Notes: a model not told the origin generated them from the sequence alone. Shown: positions 1 to 10,984, counted from the stretch's first letter. The stretch is 45,000 bases of DNA from Mesostigma viride (GCA_009746045.1 RPFO01001453.1:1-45000), one strand, 5' to 3'. Translations and numbers: made by a program.

Positions 1-136
1 TGGATGTTACAGCTTATGTTCCTCGAAGCCTGCTCGTCTGGATCAAGCTGTCTTGTGCGACCAAACAGTACTGCAAGGACACGAGACAGCACCCATTGTC
101 ACACGAGTATTTTGACATCATCATATCTGTCTGCAG

Positions 137-740
137 GTGGGAAATGTACCAGGTCCTAGAGCAGGGGAAGACAGGTGAGGATTGGGACACCTCCCCGCTG
201 ACGGAAACGGATGTCAATCTGCTCTTGAAGAAAGGGTTCAAGGCTGCACAGTTCGACTGGGATGTCTTCGGCGACTTTCTGATCGCCATGGACCACTCGG
301 TATCTCCCGAGTTGTTCAGGGCTGGTTCGGAAGTGATTGAAGATTTGGATGGGGTTAGATCGCACTTCCTTTCGTCGTATTCAGTGTGGATGGCGCAGTT
401 TAGGGTGAACCCAGACCCTATTCTTCCGAGTCGAGCTGTTGAATTGTTTCTTCAGTTGTGCGAGGATGAGATCCTGCGTTTTCGTCAGAGTGGGGAGTTC
501 GACATGGCCGGACAGTATGAGCCCCCACGAAAGGAGGTTGTCGCATGGCTTGAGTACAAGGGGATCGACGACTGCCTGTCGTTAGTGACGGCGAACATAA
601 ACGAGAAATCATGGAGTCAGGACATGCTATCTCACTTGTTTTTTCTTCGGACGTTTTTCGAAAACGAACTGAGCCACACAACTCCATCTGAGATGTGGCC
701 GATCGGACAAGTGTTGCGGGAGTGGAGATTTGACATTGAG
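137..740 (+). CDS. Gene A exon 1 seen here: helical domain of unknown function
   Basis: The acceptor CTGCAG ends at 136 and the donor GAG|GTAATT follows 740. The frame is open for about 200 residues. The sequence is rich in Leu, Phe, Trp and Glu and looks alpha-helical, with no repeats. It ends in phase 0. Bases 1-136 are upstream intron with no supported exon. No family recognised. Confidence 0.6.
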
Positions 741-3700
741 GTAATTATTGACATTTGTGTACATTTTTATTCAGTCCGTTTAGATTAGTGTTGTGTATTT
801 CTTTTGTTGAAAATTGTTACTAACGATGAACGCATTTCTTGCTCTACTTCCCGCCAGGAGGGTGACATTCCATGTTTTGAGGGACAAAGTCCTTCAGCGT
901 GGAACCGGAGGTAAGCAAATGCCGCTAAAGGTTCGGGTCGATTTGTGAAGATAGGATATTCAAGAAATAGTTCCTGTTTTGACTGACTTTGTATATTTAT
1001 CTGAACGCACGTTTCGTCTTGCAGGACGACGATCAACCTTTCGAAGAGGTCGAAGGGATGGGGACGGAGAACGTAGAGGTAGGAAATTTGTTTCATTTTA
1101 CTGTTCAAGAGGGTTGGGGTCGCTCCGCAGAGCAACGTTAAAACAAAATTAATGCTCGTTTTTTTTATGTCATCGTCTGAATTATTATTATTTTTTTTTC
1201 ATGCAGGAGGTGGACGAGAAGGAAGAGGAGGAGAAGGAGCAGGAGGTGGACGAGGAGGAAGAGGAGGAGGAGCACGAGGAGGAGGAGGAGGAGGAAGAAA
1301 ATGAGCCCGAGCCAACTCCGAAGGGGAAGGGAAGGCAAAGGTTTGTGCAATGTTTTTTAAGTTTATAACGCTGAAGGTCGCGCTGCAGAGCTAGGATGCC
1401 AGAGTGCAGATTATCTTCTTAATACATTTCGCTTCATGTGTATGTTGTGTGTTGTTGGTATACCTTCCAGCAGGCTAAAAAAAGGCGACGACGACATCCA
1501 AGCAGCTTACCTAAAGCTTATTGCCAGAAGGAAGAAGGTGCAGACTGCCTGTGATATTGGCGAACTCATCCTAGGCAATCCCCCTAAGGATGTTACGATG
1601 GGTGCCGGGGAGTTTCGCAAGTATCTCACCCAACTACGCGTTGAGGCGGCGGCCGATTTCGCAATGCAAGGCGCCGACACCTTCAACGGTGACCTGGCCT
1701 ATGATTTTGTCAACCAAGTCAAGTCCAAGGGCACCGAAAAGTTCAAGTGGAAACCAAAGGCGTACACGGAGGCGAAGGTGGACAAGGTCATCAAGTTCAT
1801 GAAGTGGATCTCAAGAGAAGGGATCGTGAACGGGCGAAGCTGCTTGAGGGTCAGGCAAAAGATTCCAAAAAGAAGAGGGATGCGGATAAAAAGGAGAAGG
1901 GGAAGGATAAGGGGGAGGATGACGCGGCCGGGGGGAGAAGGGCGGGAAGGGAAAGAAGGGGAAGAAGGCGGGAGAAAAGGAAGAGGTGCGTTTTTTGCGG
2001 AATTGTAGATTTAGAGGGGTAGCTCTGTGGAGTGAACCTTTTTACCTTCTCCGTTCTTTGCACCCTATTCGGAATTTTTTGTCTGCACGCCGACTATTTG
2101 CAAACGTTAAACTATTTATTGTTTTCCTGTCTCATCCTTGTCAATGCCTTCCTCCAGGGTGGCGAGGGGGAGAAAGGCGGAAAAGGAAAGAAGGGGAAGA
2201 AGGCGGGAGAAAAGGAAGCGGTGCGTTTTTGGTGATTTAGATTCAGAGGGGTAGCTCCGTGGAGTGACCCTTTTTACCTTCTGTGTTCTTAGCACCCTAC
2301 TCTGAGATTTTCCTACGCTCGCGGACTATATGCATACGTTTAACTATTTATTGCTTTCTTGTCTCATGTTCGTCAATGCCTTCGTTCAGGGTGCCGAGGG
2401 GGAAGGAGACGGTGACGGAAGGTTGGCCGGCAATGATGCCGTTTTTGCACTCGTCAAGGAGATGCTTAACTACGTCGAAGCCAGGGGCAAGGCGCCGGCG
2501 TCGGATATATTAAAGTGGCCTACCTTCTCCCCTTTTCTTGAGCTTCTGAAAGCACTTTCAAAGCTCTTCAAGGAGGGGATCCTGACGAGTAGTGGAAAGG
2601 TGGACAAGGAGCCGATCATCAAAGATTGGAAGATGGCAACGACCGTGGACTCCGAGAAGGAGATCAGGGACAAAGCCATTCGGGACGCGAATGCTGTGCG
2701 GGAATCCCGTTGGATTCGACCGAGTGACTTCATCGATACCGGTTGCAATAGCATGCGCATTCACACCGTCAACGGGCTGATTTTGCCTGACAACATGAGG
2801 CAGCGGTTGCTAAGCGATGAGGTGTTCAGGGAGAACGGGCGCATCTTGCTGAATGCAAAGACAAACAGTTTGCATTTTAAGGTGTGCATCCCTGTGTGGC
2901 AGTTCGCCTTTCAAGCGCTTGCGGAAACCAAGCCAAGCCTCTTCGCCAAACACATCACGTCCACCGGCCCTTACCGGGATTGGCTGAAAAAATGCCATGG
3001 CGCTAGGACTGACGCGGAGTTCGTGGGCTCGCGTTACTTTCGCCCCTTGTCCGACAAGGAGATTGAGAAGTATCTTGGAACCAAGTCCACCGCTTCTTTC
3101 CTCAAGAGAGGTGTTGAGTTCCGGACCTATGCACGAGTCGGGGAACAAGACGACGTTCTGCCCTTTGATTTTCAACCAAGGGAGGTCTTCAGCCTAATAA
3201 GCCAGGCCTCCTTAAAGGCATTCGACCCAAGATTTCACGAAGAACATCCTGATGGCGAATATCTCGTTCTTCGATATGCGGTGGTCGACGGAAACCACTA
3301 TTTCAAGGGTTTAAAGTCTTTCAAGCAATTGGAGGGGGAATGGACGCCCGGTGTGACACATGTTAAGAAACTAATGTGTGAAGGGGGGGCAGCGTCTGAG
3401 AACGCGAAGGACAGTGCCGCGGCGGCTAAACTTTTCTCATCCCTTATGGAACAATTCCATACTGGGTACGGGGGAACGAACGTCATTCTGCTTCGGGGGG
3501 CCGACCTTCTTCCAAATTGGGACGAGTGTAAAAAGTTCCCGGAAATATCTGTAAGTGGTAGTTCTATCTATGGCAATGGTGACGCTGCAGTTCCACCACT
3601 TCGTCGTGTTATGTCGAGTAAGGGTCGCACTGTGGAGTGACCATGTCAAAAGTCTTCCTTTATCATGCATTATAAATGCGGGAAGTCGCACACAGAAACG

Positions 3701-6700
3701 ACAATGGCAGTCAAACTCTCATCCCGACATATTTCTGGGGTGGTTTCGCAGAGTGACCCTAACTTACCGATTTCGGCGCTGAAGACCATTTTTCGCGCTC
3801 CCGTGCGTTCATAACGTCACGCTGCAAGTCGACCCTTGAATTGTTCTTGTGTGTCAATTTTTCGTTCCTCTGTTCGTGACAGGAGGTTGGGAAGAAGAAG
3901 CTGGATCGCCTATTCGAAATCTCCAAGGGCGCCAATGCCGAAGATCAGGCGGTAGCGGATCGGACGCTTGGGCAGGCGCTTCTGGATGTTTGGAATTACA
4001 ACAGGCTGTACTTGCACGGCGTCGTGAAGCAGGGCAAAGGGCATTTTATTCCCGATGGCCATTACACGAACCTGCTGGCGTACATCCTGCCGGCCACCAA
4101 ACAATCAGTCGGGAGGGAAGGGAGTTTGGAGGGGAGTAAGGAGGATAAGGGGGAGTTGAGGGAGGAAGAAGGCGAGCGGAAAAAAAACAAGGCCCAACCT
4201 TCCCAAATTTCAAATTACAATCGAGTTCTGGCGAACACCTTCCTGCGCCTCACAAAGGCCAGGCCGGATGATGAGAATTCAGTCACACCAGCTTCTGAGG
4301 AGACTATGACTCTCAGATGCCGGTTCGCTAACGCCGAGGGCACCAAGAAGGGGCAAAAGGTGTCCTGGACGTCTGTAAGGAACCTGGCGTCGTTTCCGAT
4401 GATGGACGCTGTGTGTGAATGCATCATGAGTGGGGAGGTTGGGCCCGAAAAGCTGTCAAAGTTGGTGGAGTTGGCCAAGGACGTACTTGAGTGCGTTCGC
4501 CAATTCATCCTTATTAAGTTTCAGGAAAAGCCCGACTTGGATGGCGAATGTAAGGGGGGGGCTGATATGGAGTACAAGGCTTCTCGCTTATTTGAAGAGG
4601 TGTTCGGCTGTCGACTACTTGGGCGGATGCCAAGGAACAAGGACGTCGTCGATCGATTCCTTGCATTTTGGGAGAAGGCCGTCATCATCACGCGCAATGT
4701 CGCCTACCTCTTAAAGTCCGAAGGTCTTGCCAATCACCTAAGGATTCCGAGAAAGGATCTGATGGATAGCAAAATCGATCTAGTGGATCTCCTCGACAAA
4801 ACCGCTCCGAACTTCAGCATGAAGGGTTCGCACGGCCTTCTGGACAAGGACTTGTATCTCCACTATCAAAAAAAGATGGAAGGAGGGGAAGGGAAGAAGG
4901 AGGCGGTTGTTGAGGCGAAGGAGAAAGTTGCAGGGAAAGGGGGGGAGAAGGTGGAAGAGAAAAGTGCTGAGCCGATTGAGTATAACTGGCGCAGCATTTC
5001 CTGGGATAAGATGACCGTCTGGTATTCTTCTCATAGTCTCCCTAAAGGCGGCCCTGACAGGAAGAAGGCATTTGTGAGGAGGGTGGCGGCGGAGGTGGCG
5101 GTGGGCGACGGTGAGGGCTTCCCATCCACTTTCGCGAGGCAAGACGATGGCCTGACGCCACTACCGTGCTGTAGAATCCTGAATTTGGATGGTGAGTTCG
5201 GCCGCAAGTGGACGTCCTTCAAGGACTTCTGGTGGGGTGACCATGACCTCTTTATGGTTCCTCCAAAAAAGACAACTGTCGAACGAGCTTCCGGTTACCA
5301 CAGGAAGCTTATCGAGCTAGCGACGCAGTTTTTCTGGGAGTTGCGTCCCATCGTGGTCGTTTTTGGCGGAAAGAAGTCATTGGATGGCTTCGAAGACTTA
5401 CTGGTTCGGATGGGGAAGATGCCTGACGTCTCGTGGACGTCATTGGCGAAGAAGAGGAAGGCTGAGGATGACGCGGAAGGAGATTCGGATGGGGACGAGG
5501 GAGGCGAGGGACAGGGAAAGGAAGGAGGGTCGACTCGCAGAGCGACGTCTACGGGGGGAGAGAAGTCGTCACCGCAGAAGACGTCTAAGGGGGGAGAGAA
5601 GTCGTCACCGCAGAAGACGCGGGACAAAGGGAAGGGTGGGCAGCGGCCGTCTGTCCAGCCGCAGCCGGAGTCACACCCTTCCAAAAAGCTTCGAAAGGCA
5701 GTTGTTCAAATCTCGGACGACGAAGATGAAGCTGAGCCTGGCGCTTCTGCCCGGCCTGTCGCTCCTTCCGCGCCTACGCGCGTTTCAAAGTATCCCAAGA
5801 AAGAGCTTCGAAGGCAGCCAGTCGAGTCATCATCATCCTCCTCCTCCGAGGAGGAGGAGGAGGAGGGGGAGGAGGGGGAGGAGGGGGAGGGGAGGAGGGG
5901 GAGGAGGGGGAGGAGGGGGAGGAGGGGAGGAGGAGGAGGAGGAGGAGGAGGAGGAGGAGGCGGAGGAGGAGGAGGAGGAGGAGAGGAGGAGGAGGAGGAG
6001 GAGGAGGAGGAGGAGGAGGAGGAGGAGGAGGAGGGGAGGAGGAGGAGGACGGGGATGACGACGAGGAGGAGGAAGATGGAGGGAGGCGAAGGGGTGATGG
6101 AAGGGCAAGGGGTGGAGGGGCAGGAGGGTCAACTCGCAGAGCGACGTCTGAGGGGAGGAAGAAGCCTGCCGCGCCCTCCAAGTCTTCCGGCTCGTCTCGA
6201 CCCAAGACAGCTGCTACTCGAGCTCCGAAAGGAATAACAAAGGGTGAGGAAATCGCTGTTTTGGTCGTGGCATGTATCCTGAATTTTTTTTTTAATTCGT
6301 TTGCAATCTATCTACGTTGACTTTAGTCCGTCGTTGATGTGCCGATTGGTTACGCGCAGGTAATGATGTGGTGCGGGCGAACGCTGCGGTGGGCTTCGGT
6401 CCTGCAGCTAAACTTACTGCTCAGTCTGAAGGGGTGGAAGCGAATGCGCAGAGCCAAGAGCCTTATTATGAGAAGCCTACGCTGTGGATGAGACTTATGG
6501 ACGGGGAACAGAAACACGGAGCACCGGAGTGCTTCTGGATTGATGGGTGGGCCGAGAACACCATGAGAAGGGCCAATGCGAGTAGGGAAAAGCAAAAGTA
6601 TACCAAGTTACAGGAGGTGAAGTTGTACGGGCAGGTAGGTGGATACGATCGGAAATGGAGGGACGTTTGCATGAAGTTTTTTCCAGAAGAGACAGAGGGC

Positions 6701-6892
6701 GGAAAGTTGCATCGGGGCAAGTTCTGGATGCCTTTGGACTATGTGAAGAAGGTGGTGACTCTGATGGACGGAAAGAGTTGGAATGATGTGGCAAAGTGGG
6801 CACCTGCGATGTCCATCGATCCAAAGAGGAAGAAGTCCAAAACAGAAGAGCAGAAATTGGAAGCAGAAGCAAGGAGCAAGAATAAGAAGTGA
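137..6892 (+). CDS. Gene A: large multi-exon gene of unknown family (5' end outside window)
   Basis: Proposed exons: 137-740, 858-910, 1025-1078, 1207-1340, 1474-1985, 2158-2220, 2390-3550, 3883-6243 and 6360-6892 (stop). Each junction has a GT donor and an AG acceptor, and the phases agree from exon to exon if one base is missing from exon 2, two from exon 5 and one from the GGA tract of exon 8. The product would be about 1,820 residues or more. It alternates folded-looking segments with acidic or Lys/Gly/Glu-rich linkers, which suggests a nuclear or nucleic-acid-associated protein (inference). Exon 7 carries a ParB-like segment. Exon 8 is homologous by eye to gene B at 19327-21174. I do not recognise the family as a whole. 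It could be a host gene or the coding part of an old large mobile element. A gypsy fragment lies about 250 bp downstream. Confidence 0.7.
858..1340 (+). CDS. Gene A exons 2-4: short exons encoding a Glu-rich acidic linker
   Basis: Exon 2 (858-910, 53 nt) would need 54 nt to stay in phase, so one base appears to be missing. Exon 3 (1025-1078) is 54 nt, phase 0, and acidic. Exon 4 (1207-1340) encodes a Glu/Lys/Asp tract of about 35 residues followed by a Pro/Lys/Gly end, and finishes in phase 2. The purine-rich strand of exon 4 shows as a leucine-rich shadow frame on the minus strand, which is not a gene. A disordered acidic linker is the simplest reading. Confidence 0.5.
1474..1985 (+). CDS. 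Gene A exon 5: helical domain followed by Lys/Glu-rich tail
   Basis: The acceptor is the second CAG of a CAGCAG pair, chosen because it completes the AG left by exon 4. The first 110 or so residues form a helical domain, including the segment ACDIGELILGNPPKD. The frame then slips twice by -1: near 1803, after the codons for KFMK, and near 1931, in a run of six G. After both slips the protein continues as a Lys/Asp/Glu/Gly tail and leaves in phase 0 at GAG|GTGCGT. Two -1 slips in the same exon, one in a homopolymer, suggest base-calling errors. Confidence 0.5.
1923..2389 (+). repeat. Tandem duplication of an exon plus its downstream intron inside gene A
   Basis: The Lys/Gly-rich end of exon 5 plus intron 5 (to 2157) and exon 6 plus intron 6 (2158-2389) are copies of one 235-bp unit. 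Both introns start GTGCGTTTTT. Both carry the GGGTAGCTCYGTGGAGTGA motif, the same TTTTTACCTTCT stretch and the same TATTTATTG pyrimidine region before the acceptor. Exon 6 (2158-2220, 63 nt, 21 residues) repeats the peptide end of exon 5 almost exactly. The copies have diverged, so the event is not recent. Confidence 0.8.
2390..3550 (+). CDS. Gene A exon 7: 387 residues with a ParB-like segment
   Basis: The exon is open without breaks from the acceptor at 2389 to the donor TCT|GTAAGT at 3550, phase 0 at both ends. After a Gly/Glu linker comes an alpha-helical stretch, then a segment with WIRPSDF and, 130 residues later, PFDFQPREVF followed by RYAVVDGNHYFKGL (coding bases about 3163-3310). The QPR motif followed by a VxDGNHxxxxL loop is the arrangement seen in ParB/Srx-type domains, where the second motif is GERR or GNHR. 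The usual final Arg is Tyr here. This is a by-eye motif match; a fold search would be needed. The ORF continues to a stop at 3640, but that tail is intron. Confidence 0.55.
3883..6243 (+). CDS. Gene A exon 8: 787-residue exon, paralogous to gene B
   Basis: The acceptor GTGACAG ends at 3882 and reading is phase 0. Residues about 28-330 (bases 3964-4870) and about 370-520 (4976-5440) align by eye with gene B. Shared landmarks are DRTLG, RC(R/E)F then a Trp in an SW/TW pair, a central LAKD/YAKN helix, and a C-terminal pattern of GYHR, hydrophobic strand and Gly-Phe. The exon then becomes low-complexity, with two near-identical GGEKSSPQKT repeats, basic and acidic patches, and a GGA/GAG tract. 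The frame slips by -1 within that tract. In the corrected frame the end matches the earlier GGSTRRATS repeat and leaves in phase 1, which fits exon 9. No catalytic motif is certain. Confidence 0.6.
5828..6048 (+). repeat. GGA/GAG polypurine microsatellite inside gene A exon 8
   Basis: About 220 bases of GAG, GGA and GGGGA units with no pyrimidine for long stretches. The reading frame encodes Glu, Gly or Arg runs depending on phase, and the coding frame changes across it. The strand asymmetry makes G-quadruplex or triplex formation plausible. Its length is likely to vary between individuals and to be hard to assemble. Confidence 0.85.
6360..6892 (+). CDS. Gene A last exon: Trp-rich C-terminal domain
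   Basis: The acceptor TACGCGCAG ends at 6359. The phase-1 G of exon 8 plus GT complete a Gly codon, and the frame runs 176 residues to TGA at 6890-6892. The domain is rich in Trp and Lys, with two W-x-D/W-x-M blocks around WMRLMDGEQ and WRDVCMKFF, and ends in a Lys/Glu-rich charged tail that could hold a nuclear signal. Not recognised. Confidence 0.6.
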
Positions 6893-7136
6893 CGTTCGAA
6901 GACTTTATTTTATGTTGGACGAGTCTTTAGTAAATTCAGTCGACTCCGTCTCAAGTGCGACGAATGTATCCATGATATTCTTCAATGAAACAATGCAATT
7001 TCACGCTAATGTAAAGTTTTTATGTCACACGAGACTTACAATGAGATAAATACCCACAAATTGTAATATTTACGTGAAATTTATACGTTCGCAAGCCAAA
7101 ATTCAAGATTTTTACATCAAAATTGAAGGAAAAGTG

Positions 7137-7556
7137 TCACACACTTGGCTTGGACCGCGGAACATTCGAAGTGGGCCCGGCCAAACACCCAGAGCTGAAA
7201 GGACTATTGGCAGGAAGAATGAGTCCAGCTTCCAACAAGCCTGTCAAAATCACCTTCAGCTCTGCCATCTCAGCTGGCCCCATCCTGTACATGGGAACAA
7301 AGGGAGGCCTGGCACCATCCACAAGCTTGATGACATGAGTGATTGGCCCTTCAGGAGGGTACTGTGGCATTTTGTCCTCAAAAATGGCAGCAAACCTGTC
7401 CAAAAGGGCATCATGCAGCTTCTGCTCCTCCTCCGTGACAGCTGGTACTGGGTTCACAGCATTCACCGTGTGGCCATGAGTCTCATCAGAGGGTGAGTTA
7501 GGAACCAGATGTAAGAGAAAGACGTGTTCCACTGGGTAAGTAGCCAGGTAAGACAA
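7137..7556 (-). pseudogene. Start of gypsy reverse transcriptase (truncated)
   Basis: The frame contains HVIKLVDGARPPFVPMYRM, then P-x-E-x-x-EL and LLEAGLILPANSPFSS. This is the conserved N-terminal finger region of Ty3/gypsy RT. Homology stops at about 7137, before the catalytic YxDD, so the domain cannot work. It is in a different frame from the protease, so a frameshift separates them. Confidence 0.7.
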
Positions 7557-8227
7557 GGTGTGATTGGCAGACCATACGTGCTTAAGTAATGCAGCACGTT
7601 TTCTTCCAGTGAAGGCACCTTGACTTCCTCCTTCTTGGCACCTGCAACCCCTCTCCCATCATTGACAGCCTCATTAGTAGAACAGCACTCTGTGACTGGT
7701 CTTTCTCCCCCCTTAATCACTGTGGTGGCGTCCCACACTGACCCATCCTGAAACTGCACCACCTTCTCAGACCACAAGATGGCAGGATTAGCAGACTCCA
7801 ACCATGGCATCCCCAGAATCACATCAGCAGCAGTGAGTGGAATGACATCTGCTGTGACTGACAAGGTTTGACGTGAGCACACTTGAAAAAGCAGTTGCAC
7901 GTAGCCAGGTGAGTTACTCTGCCTACCATCAGAATATTGGACCTTGACAGGCACAGGGTGGGGAAGCACTGGTAGATGCAGCTCCTGCACCAAGGAAGTG
8001 GAAATGTAGTTACTTCCTGCACCTGAGTCAATCATGAAGAGACATAAAGGCTGAGCCAAAGGGACTGGCACGTTCAACAGCCTAGCCTGGAACTTCAAGA
8101 GTTGACTGGGAATAGGAGGGCCCAATGGGGTGGTGGAATCAGAGGCAGACAAGTTGTTCACAGGACGGACATGCACAGCAGGCAAACCAGTTAACTCCAC
8201 CGCTGGACGTAGTCCTGGGGGCTCCAC
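7463..8227 (-). pseudogene. Retropepsin-type aspartic protease fragment
   Basis: The frame has LFMIDSGAGSNYI at about residues 64-76 (catalytic DSG at 67-69), and later ILGMPWL, the hydrophobic-Gly flap/end motif of gypsy proteases. It lies downstream of gag in the same strand order as a Pol. The start codon is only the first Met of the open frame. In an intact element this would be part of a Gag-Pol fusion. Confidence 0.7.
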
Positions 8228-8468
8228 TAGTTTTTTGGCAGCTCAGGAGGATGATCTGAAGACGAGCTCCCCACTGAAGGCTGCACCTGCTGCTCCTCTA
8301 TGCCGTCTGCCTCCCCTTCTCCCTCCTCCTCCTCTGCTAGGAGGTGCCACAGGGCGTTGACCATCCGACGCCTGTCTTGCCTGCTGAAGCCCTTGGGCTG
8401 GAATGGTCCCTTGCCCGAAGCCTGGAAGTTGGGTCTAAACCCGGGCTGTGCCCTGTGGTCGCTCTGGC

Positions 8469-9977
8469 TCACCCCAGGAGGGAAGGTGGATGGTCTGGTG
8501 AATGGAAGAACCCCTGAGGACCCTTGGTGTCGCCTGGAAACTGGTCTCGCTTGGGGCAATCCCGTGCAAAGTGTCCTAGCTGGCCACACGTGAAACAGGC
8601 TCCTTTAGACTGCTCCATGGCACTGAGCTCCTCCATCACAGCGTTCAGCTGGTTCAGGGGCTTCTTAACAGCAGACGCCTGGTTGCCTGCAGCAGGCTCC
8701 CACTTGAGGGAAAAGTCAGGGACACGGCACAGCGTGAGGGCATAAGACAGCACAGTATCCCACTTCCACTCGACATAGTCGAAAGGGGAGAAATGCTTGT
8801 CAATATCCACCCTGACTTGAGGGGAGAGCCCATGCAGAAACCTGTGAAGAGCTTCAGAATCAGAGCACTGGGGGATTTTGGCCCTCAGGTTGGTAAACGT
8901 CTCCACATATTGTGGTAGTGTCAGGCCTGACTGAGTACAGTTGGCCAACGCGTCCCGGTCCAGACGGAGCTGGTCCTGGGGAAGTAGAAAACGTCGAAAT
9001 GAAAGCATGAGAGATGGCAAATCCTTGCAAGTATTACCTGCCGAGGATCGTAAAAACTCATCAAACCTGTCGGCTGCACTGTCGCTCATTCGCTGTCGAA
9101 CCATCTTCTTCTGGATGTCCAGGGAAAGTCGTTCTTCCGCTCGTTTGCCGTAGTTAGCAAAGTGGATAGCGAACACATCCTGAAATCGAGTAGAGAAATG
9201 ATCGAAACTGCGGTGGGTTAGATTGGTGAGCGACAGCTTGTCTACGGATTCGATTTTTGGAAATGGCGGGGCGGAACCTTGATGCGGTGGTATAGTGACG
9301 GTCACGGGGACGTCGCTGGCGGGGGTGGTGAAGGTGACCGAGGTCGTCTGCGCTGGATCCTGCCTATCGCTATCCTGCGTCTCATTCCTCGTAGTAACTG
9401 CGGTACTATTAGGTAAAACCCTTCCGTCACCCAACCGAGGAGCCTCTCTCCCCAATCCAGCAACCATGTCACGCATGGCCGCCTCCTCCTCCTCAATTCT
9501 CTGACGAAGTCTTCCCACATCCTGTTCCACCTCCTCCACCATCTTTCTATACATCGCTGCGTGTTGTTCATCGTGTAATAATCTGATTTTAGCTGCTGAG
9601 AGGCGATCCGCTGCAAGTCTGGTCCCGTCTCTTCCAGGCGTGGTATTTAGCGGGAAAAGAAATGAAGATGATGCACTCGGCACAGGACTCGTTCGCGCGC
9701 TTGGAATCCTGGGCGACAGTGACACTCCTCGACCCACGCCTGTCAGCGATGGCTCGCCTGGTTGGAGACCAGATGCAATGACGGAAAACTTGGGCCCTAT
9801 GGACAACGAGGGCCGCCTCACTTCAGACATAGAAGTACGGTTGAAATCAAGTTGACGCCGTGGAGTACGAGTAGTTGTCTCAGCACCTTCCCTAGCAATG
9901 GGTTCCAGAGATGATGACGGATCGCTTGGACCTTGATTAGTAGGGGGTAAAGGTGATTGTGTCTTCGAACTACTCAT
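8469..9977 (-). pseudogene. Gag-like polyprotein of the gypsy element
   Basis: A 502-residue frame starting at the first Met after the PBS. It has a disordered Ser/Pro-rich N-terminus, a heptad-like coiled coil at about residues 125-175, then a retrotransposon gag domain (residues about 260-420) with the LPQDQ and LPQYVETF landmarks. A CCHC zinc knuckle, CFTCGQLGHFARDC, lies at about 461-474. A frameshift soon after the knuckle moves reading into the frame at 8589-8227, which ends at a stop. It would package element RNA in the particle. Confidence 0.75.
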
Positions 9978-10205
9978 ACTTCCACATGGAGTCGCGATCG
10001 TCTGCCTAGTAGAGACAACGGTTACGGCTGACTTCTAGTGTTACAGAGCAAGACAGTCACATCAGGATGTGTCTCAGTCTGTAACACCGTAAGTTTTCCG
10101 CAACTCTATGAATCTTCTCGGATGACAGACATCTGATCAACGTTGTACTACCCGGAAGGTTACGACTTCAAGAGAAACACCAAAGTAGAGATCCTCCGAT
10201 ACCAA

Positions 10206-10984
10206 TGTAACGACTAAAAATGATCATCAGCATCATCCACAGTCCAATATGAAAGATCTTTTACCTGGGTTGCTTTCTTGAGTTGCAGAACTTCAAGTAT
10301 CCGAGCAACGTTGAGATGGAAATTCCACAGCACGTGATTTAGGGAATCACAACCCCTTGTAGACACAAAGACAAGCTCGTGTATAGACGACCTCTGTGGA
10401 ACTGAAGGACGTCTATAGCCAAGGGGCTCTTATGAATGGACAACAAAGACAAGCTTTATTATACCATGGTGAATCAAAACCAACGTAGCAACAATGGCGA
10501 CCCCACGTCCTTGATATCGACGTGCTTGTCGAACTTGCTCCAACCTTAGCCTGAAGAGAACCAATCAGAACCATGGAATTCTATACAAGATCTTCGTATC
10601 CATCCTAGTCACACAAAACAGAACAACACCACACACAGCCTGGCAGAATCTTTCCATGAGATCCTAAATCTGTCGTAAGCACTGAAGTCCCAAAGGAGCA
10701 TTTAAGACTCAATAGTACCAACTAACAAACTACAACCCCACGTGGATCAGGCCACGACCAATGAGGGCTCCTATCAGTAGTATCAGCCAACAAACTACAA
10801 CCCTACGTGGATCAGGCCACGACCAATGAGGGTTCCTATCAGTTGGTTGACAAAGTATCAGCTCCAAGTACCGTCTTCTTAGAAACCTCATAACTTTCTC
10901 AATACTGATCCAAAAGTCCTCGAATAAAAGCCAAACATTCACAAAACAAAGGATGTAACAACAAAGTCATTTTTGCTTGTTACA
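10206..10984 (-). repeat. 5' LTR of the gypsy element
   Basis: On the plus strand it starts TGTAACGAC and ends GCTTGTTACA, giving TG...CA ends with a 6-bp TGTAAC/GTTACA terminal inverted repeat. The bases next to the lower boundary read, on the minus strand, TTGGTATCGGAGG, a near match to the plant-type initiator-Met PBS. Length is 779 bp. It contains a diverged tandem duplication of about 66 bp (about 10722-10850). Confidence 0.75.

Larger units (their letters stand above)
7137..10984 (-). mobile_element. Truncated Ty3/gypsy LTR retrotransposon
   Basis: Reading on the minus strand: LTR (10984-10206), a primer-binding site directly inside it starting TGGTATCGGAGG, untranslated leader, gag (from 9977), protease (8227-7463) and the first part of reverse transcriptase (to about 7137), where it stops. 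No second LTR and no RNase H or integrase are present, so the 3' half is deleted. Order and families fit Ty3/gypsy (Metaviridae-type). The frame changes between gag, protease and RT show it is inactive. Confidence 0.85.

Noticed and set aside
5774-6205. Leucine/proline/serine-rich minus-strand proteins opposite gene A
   Set aside because: They are the complement of the GGA/GAG tract that lies in the plus-strand exon.
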